Assembly (NCBI RefSeq): GCF_910584445.1
Contig: NZ_CAJUBO010000001.1
Location: forward strand, 159,603 to 223,602
Direction: 5' to 3'
Source of the DNA: an uncultured Desulfovibrio sp.
Lineage (GTDB): Bacteria; Desulfobacterota; Desulfovibrionia; Desulfovibrionales; Desulfovibrionaceae
DNA: 64,000 bases
In this document: piece after piece, positions 60,567 through 64,000 of the stretch
How positions within the stretch are numbered: the stretch's first letter is position 1
Layout: every line of letters begins with the position of its first letter
Notes under the pieces: generated by a model
Database searches by the model: none
Told to the model about the DNA's origin: nothing
Seen by the model: the letters and a program-made list of their open reading frames with translations, nothing else
Translations under genes and position numbers: made by a program

Positions 60567-60815
60567 ATGGAAATTTCCGGCATCCGTTCCGCGTTTCCCT
60601 TCGCCTTCCCCACGCCTGAAAAGGACGGCGGCGACGCCGCGCCCGCCGCGATGCAGGACATGGTCGACATCCACGCGCCCAGTCTGCTGGCCGATGACGA
60701 GGTGGACGGCGTCCTGGACGACACCCTCGCCATGATCGCGCAGGACAATGTGGCCGCGCTTTCCGTGCACGGCGGCCTTTCCGAAAGCCGCGTCTTTGCC
60801 CTGCTCGGCATGTAG
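60567..60815 (+). CDS. Small hypothetical protein under a sigma-54 promoter
   Basis: 82 residues, acidic, no signal peptide or membrane helix. The segments DMVDIHAPSLLADDEVDGVL and ALSVHGGLSESRVFALLGM look like a helical, conserved small-protein family. It may relate to the YjfB-like putative motility proteins. ACCAAAGGAGAAAGATC is an excellent ribosome site. In this lineage sigma-54 often drives flagellar and regulatory genes, so a motility link is plausible but unproven. Confidence 0.75.
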   Translation: MEISGIRSAFPFAFPTPEKDGGDAAPAAMQDMVDIHAPSLLADDEVDGVLDDTLAMIAQDNVAALSVHGGLSESRVFALLGM

Positions 60816-60849
60816 CGCGCCGCGTTTTCGCCCTGTGGCCGCCGGGCAT

Positions 60850-60879
60850 TTGACAGCGTCACCGGCGAAAGAGTATCAG
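60850..60879 (+). promoter_or_regulatory. Candidate sigma-70 promoter of tyrS
   Basis: TTGACA (60850-60855) is followed, after 18 bp, by TATCAG (60874-60879). It is about 130 bp upstream of tyrS. Confidence 0.5.
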
Positions 60880-61007
60880 AATGCCGGATCGTTCCGTCGC
60901 GGTGACGGGGCGACCGGCATTTTTTTCCGCCCTTTCCGGCGCGGGGCGTGCCCCGTTGCCGCGGCAAAAGGCTTTCGGTTCACGTCAAGACCCCGGCAGG
61001 AACGACA

Positions 61008-62204
61008 ATGACGGACATTGACCGCCAGATGGCGCTCATCCGGCGCGGCGCCGCGGAAATCATCGACGAGGACGAGCTGCGCGCCAAACTCGGCGCGGGC
61101 CGTCCCCTGCGCGTCAAGGTGGGCTTTGACCCCACGGCGCCCGACCTGCATCTCGGCCATACGGTGGTCATGCACAAGATGCGCCATTTTCAGGAACTGG
61201 GGCACACGGTCGTCTTCCTCATCGGCGACTTCACCGGGCGCATCGGCGACCCCACGGGCCGTAGCGAAACGCGGCCGCCGCTCACGGAAGAGCAGGTGCT
61301 CGCCAATGCCGAGACCTACAAGAGCCAGGTCTTCAAGATCCTGGACCCGGAAAAGACGGTGGTGGAATTCAATTCCCGCTGGCTCGGCGGCATGAACGCG
61401 GCGGACTTCATCCGCCTGGCCGCCAATACCACCGTGGCCCGCATGCTGGAGCGCGACGACTTTGAAAAGCGCTTCCGCGAGCAGCGGCCCATCTCCATCC
61501 ACGAATTCCTCTATCCGCTCTGCCAGGGCTATGACTCGGTGGCGCTCAGGGCGGATGTGGAAATGGGCGGCACGGACCAGAAATTCAACCTGCTCATGGG
61601 ACGCAACCTTCAGGGCCACTACGGGCAGGCGGGCCAGAGCATCATCACCATGCCGCTCCTCGAGGGCACGGACGGCGTACGCAAGATGTCCAAGTCCTAC
61701 GGCAACTATGTGGGCATCAGCGAGGCGCCGGAGCAGATGTTCGGCAAGCTCATGGCTATTTCCGACGAACTCATGTGGCGCTACTACGAGCTGCTTTCGG
61801 CCCGGAGCCTGGAGGAGATCGCAAATCTGCGCGCCCGGGTGGAGGACGGGAGCCTGCACCCCAAGGCCGCCAAGGAAGACCTCGCCGCGGAAATGGTGGC
61901 CCGCTATCACGGCGAGGCCGCGGCGCGCGACGCCCGGCAGGGCTTCAATGCCGTCTTTGCCGGCGGCTCCTTTCCGGAGGACGCGCCCGTCCATGTCTGC
62001 GACGCGGGGGAGTCCAGCGCGCCCGTTGCCGTGCTTGAGGCCGCGGGCCTGGTCAAAAGCCGCGCCGAGGCCAAGCGCCTGGTGAAGGAAGGGGCGCTGA
62101 GCGTCAACGGCGAACGTTGCGGCGATGCGGCCGCGCCGCTTGCCGCCGGCAGGTACGAGATCCGGCTCGGCAAAAAGCGTTTTCTCAGGCTCACGGTGCG
62201 CTGA
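61008..62204 (+). CDS. tyrS: Tyrosyl-tRNA synthetase
   Basis: 398-residue class I aminoacyl-tRNA synthetase. The HIGH-type motif is HLGHTVV in GFDPTAPDLHLGHTVV, and the KMSKS motif is VRKMSKSYGN. The tyrosine-binding GGTDQKFNLLMGRNLQ region is present. A C-terminal S4 RNA-binding domain starts about residue 335 (AVLEAAGLVKSRAEAKRLVK). The start at ATG 61008 follows AGGAACGACA. The next gene begins 80 bp later on the same strand. Confidence 0.96.
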   Translation: MTDIDRQMALIRRGAAEIIDEDELRAKLGAGRPLRVKVGFDPTAPDLHLGHTVVMHKMRHFQELGHTVVFLIGDFTGRIGDPTGRSETRPPLTEEQVLANAETYKSQVFKILDPEKTVVEFNSRWLGGMNAADFIRLAANTTVARMLERDDFEKRFREQRPISIHEFLYPLCQGYDSVALRADVEMGGTDQKFNLLMGRNLQGHYGQAGQSIITMPLLEGTDGVRKMSKSYGNYVGISEAPEQMFGKLMAISDELMWRYYELLSARSLEEIANLRARVEDGSLHPKAAKEDLAAEMVARYHGEAAARDARQGFNAVFAGGSFPEDAPVHVCDAGESSAPVAVLEAAGLVKSRAEAKRLVKEGALSVNGERCGDAAAPLAAGRYEIRLGKKRFLRLTVR

Positions 62205-62284
62205 CGGCCATGGGCCGCAGGGCGGCCCGGCCGGCGACATCCGGCGCCTGCCGGCAAAAGCGCGCACATCTGGCGGAGGACAGG

Positions 62285-63547
62285 ATGCACAAGCTCTATG
62301 TGGCGATGGTCGGTCTGCCGGGGCGCGGAAAATCCACCATGGCGCGCCGCATCCGCGACGGGCTTCTGGCGGAAGGCATCGCGGCCAGGATTTTCAATAA
62401 CGGCGATGTGCGCCGTCAGCTTCTGGGTTCGGAATCCACGGAGCCGGATTTCTACAATCCCGACAACAGCTTCGGCCGTCAGGCGCGGGAGCTGATCTGC
62501 CGCCGCAACCTGGAAGAGGCGCAGACATGGATGGCCGGCGAGGGCGAGGTGGCGATCCTCGACGCCACCAACGCCAGCCGCGCCCGGCGTCAGTTCATCG
62601 AGTCCACGCTGAAGGATCACCCCGTCCTCTTTCTGGAGTGCGTCAACGAGGACCCGCTCCTGCTCAACGCCTGCATCCGCCGCAAGGCCGACCTGCCCGA
62701 ATACGCGGCCTACAGCAGGGAAGAGGCGCTGGCGAGCTTCATGAAGCGCATCGAGTATTACGAGACCATCTACGATCCGCTCTCGGACGAGCAGTACTGG
62801 ATGTGTGTGGATTCCACGGCCAATCGCGTCCTGGCCGAACACCCGTGCGAAAGTTCGCCCTTTTACGCGGCCATCCGCGAGATCGTGGTCAGCGTGTGGA
62901 CGCCGTGCCTCTATCTCGCGCGCCACGGGCAGACCGAGTTCAACGTTCAGGGCCGCATCGGCGGCGACCCGCCGCTCACCGCCAAGGGGCGCGCCCAGGC
63001 GCTGGCGCTGGCGCGGCACATGGAAGGCAAGCCCATCGACTGGGTCTTCACCTCCACGCGCATGCGCGCCCACGAGACAGCGGCGCCGCTGCTGGAACGG
63101 CACCCCGAGGCCCATGTCATGGCCCTGCGGGAATTTGACGAGATCTGGGCGGGCGACTGCGAAAACATGCTCTATTCCGAGATCCGCGAGAAGATGCCCG
63201 AGGTCACGGCGGCCCGCAACGCGGACAAATACAGTTACGCCTATCCCAACGGCGAAAGCTACGCCATCCTGCGCGAGCGCGTGCAGCGCGGCCTCAGGCG
63301 GGCGCTCTTTCTCGCGGGCGACCAGCCGCTGCTCATCCTCGGCCACCAGGCCATCAACCGCGTCCTCATCTCGCTCTTTCTGCGCCAGCGCACCGAGGAT
63401 GTGCCCTATATCCACATCCCGCAGAACCAGTATTTCCATATCGCGCTCACGCCGCACCGCAAGCTCTTTGAGCGCGTTCCCTATGAGGGCGTGGGCGCGC
63501 CCGCCGACAAGGACACCGCCCTCAAGGACCCGCAGATCTACGCCTGA
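62285..63547 (+). CDS. PFK-2/FBPase-2-type bifunctional kinase-phosphatase
   Basis: 420 residues. The N-terminal ~205 residues are a 6-phosphofructo-2-kinase-like P-loop domain: Walker A GLPGRGKST at 10-18, then FNNGDVRRQLLG, FYNPDN and VAILDATNASRARR. The C-terminal half is a histidine-phosphatase domain with LARHGQTEFN (H214), RIGGDPPLTAKG, and GHQAINRVL. This is the eukaryotic PFK-2/FBPase-2 arrangement that sets fructose-2,6-bisphosphate levels, and it is uncommon in bacteria. GGAGGACAGG precedes the ATG. Its substrate in this organism has not been shown. Confidence 0.88.
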   Translation: MHKLYVAMVGLPGRGKSTMARRIRDGLLAEGIAARIFNNGDVRRQLLGSESTEPDFYNPDNSFGRQARELICRRNLEEAQTWMAGEGEVAILDATNASRARRQFIESTLKDHPVLFLECVNEDPLLLNACIRRKADLPEYAAYSREEALASFMKRIEYYETIYDPLSDEQYWMCVDSTANRVLAEHPCESSPFYAAIREIVVSVWTPCLYLARHGQTEFNVQGRIGGDPPLTAKGRAQALALARHMEGKPIDWVFTSTRMRAHETAAPLLERHPEAHVMALREFDEIWAGDCENMLYSEIREKMPEVTAARNADKYSYAYPNGESYAILRERVQRGLRRALFLAGDQPLLILGHQAINRVLISLFLRQRTEDVPYIHIPQNQYFHIALTPHRKLFERVPYEGVGAPADKDTALKDPQIYA

Positions 63548-63572
63548 GCGCCGACGCGGGGCGAGGGCGCTC
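63546..63572. terminator. Stem-loop between convergent genes
   Basis: GAGCGCC (63546-63552) pairs with GGCGCTC (63566-63572). It overlaps the stop codons of both converging genes. No U-tract; weak as a terminator. Confidence 0.4.
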
Positions 63573-64000
63573 TAAACATCGCTGATGCGTTCGTCCTCCC
63601 CCACCTCATTGCCGGTGAGGGAGCGGATCCAGTCCTTGATGGCGGCATGGGCCGCCGGGCGCTGCTCCCGCTTCTTGCGGCGCATGGACTCGTCGGCCCG
63701 GGCCAGGACATCGCGCACGCGTTCCTCCAGGCTTTCGGCGCAGGCCATGCCAAAGGCAGCATAGACGGGGAAACGGCCCTCCCGGCTGTTGTGTTCCGCA
63801 AAGCGCGCCTCGATCTTGGCGAGGAGCTTCTCGCCGCGCGACAGGGGGCAGCGCGGCAGGAACACGAGAAATTCGTCGCCGCCCATGCGCGCCACGCAGT
63901 CCGAGGCACGCAACGAACCGCGCAGCAGAGAGGCCGCCTTGGTCAGCAGCTCGTCGCCGACGGCGTGACCGAGATTGTCGTTGATCATCTTGAGACCCGT
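63572..64000 (-). CDS. GGDEF-domain protein (diguanylate cyclase), N-terminus outside the window
   Basis: The last 142 residues of a diguanylate cyclase. LKMINDNLGHAVGDELL is followed by the catalytic ARMGGDEFLVFLP and ADESMRRKKREQRP. An RxxD inhibitory site (RASD) lies five residues before GGDEF, so c-di-GMP product inhibition is expected. The intact GGDEF sequence suggests an active enzyme. The upstream sensory part lies beyond position 64000 on the minus strand. Confidence 0.92.
   Translation of the reverse strand, partial: TGLKMINDNLGHAVGDELLTKAASLLRGSLRASDCVARMGGDEFLVFLPRCPLSRGEKLLAKIEARFAEHNSREGRFPVYAAFGMACAESLEERVRDVLARADESMRRKKREQRPAAHAAIKDWIRSLTGNEVGEDERISDV

Noticed and set aside
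1..64000. tRNA, rRNA or CRISPR array
   Set aside because: No T-arm-like GTTCAAATCC patterns with matching acceptor stems and no spaced direct repeats were seen by eye; a covariance-model search would be decisive.

Overview
The window is GC-rich bacterial DNA packed with divergent gene blocks. It carries the dissimilatory APS reductase genes (aprBA), a complete qmoABCD set, a heterodisulfide-reductase/flavin oxidoreductase cluster (hdrCBA plus flx-type genes), a siroheme decarboxylase subunit of the alternative heme pathway, and rubrerythrin. Together these identify a sulfate-reducing bacterium of the Desulfovibrio group. The assignment rests on gene content and gene order; I saw no rRNA, tRNA or CRISPR array.

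Layout. 1-2.5 kb: a truncated AT-richer gene of unknown type at the left edge, rubrerythrin, and a polysaccharide flippase. 2.8-5.3 kb: an alanine-type aminotransferase followed by homoserine dehydrogenase (+). 5.4-11.8 kb: a minus-strand run psd-pssA-leuA-leuC-leuD-leuB ending in a short beta-propeller-like ORF. 11.8-12.25 kb: a non-coding gap holding one copy of a dispersed repeat. 12.25-17.5 kb: hflX, a stand-alone IMP cyclohydrolase, exonuclease III, purE, purD. 17.7-22.1 kb: a secreted FG-GAP protein, then the F0-only ATP synthase locus (two AtpI-type accessory proteins, subunits a and c). 22.2-27.7 kb: an exported flavin-reductase/ABM fusion, a hairpin-dense transposon-like repeat, sppA, an acyl-CoA ligase with its XRE-cupin regulator, and an OmpH-like lipoprotein. 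27.8-32.5 kb: tlyA, motB, motA, asmA. 32.7-38.8 kb: two transporters and a tetrapyrrole block (ahbA/B-like, hemL, cbiG, cobJ). 39-49.1 kb: two uncharacterised genes, then aprB-aprA-qmoA-qmoB-qmoC-qmoD, read from right to left. 49.4-52.9 kb: argD, dut, aroE, a second repeat copy, aroQ. 53.2-60.4 kb: hdrC-hdrB-hdrA-flxDC-flxB-flxA. 60.5-64 kb: a small sigma-54-associated protein, tyrS, a PFK-2/FBPase-2-type bifunctional enzyme, and a truncated GGDEF protein.

Function. AprBA reduces APS to sulfite. QmoABC passes menaquinol electrons to AprBA, and QmoD is the accessory subunit. The flx/hdr cluster is expected to couple NADH oxidation to a disulfide and a low-potential carrier by flavin-based bifurcation. 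The ahb/hemL/cbiG/cobJ block supplies siroheme-derived heme and cobalamin. A candidate Rex operator overlapping the apr promoter would tie APS reduction to NADH/NAD+ state.

Most notable: an hflX gene with no canonical start codon, a fused FlxD-FlxC protein, a FlxA-like protein with a histone-tail-like N-terminus, a kinase/phosphatase of the fructose-2,6-bisphosphate type, a 156-bp hairpin element with terminal inverted repeats beside sppA, and two small families of dispersed intergenic repeats.
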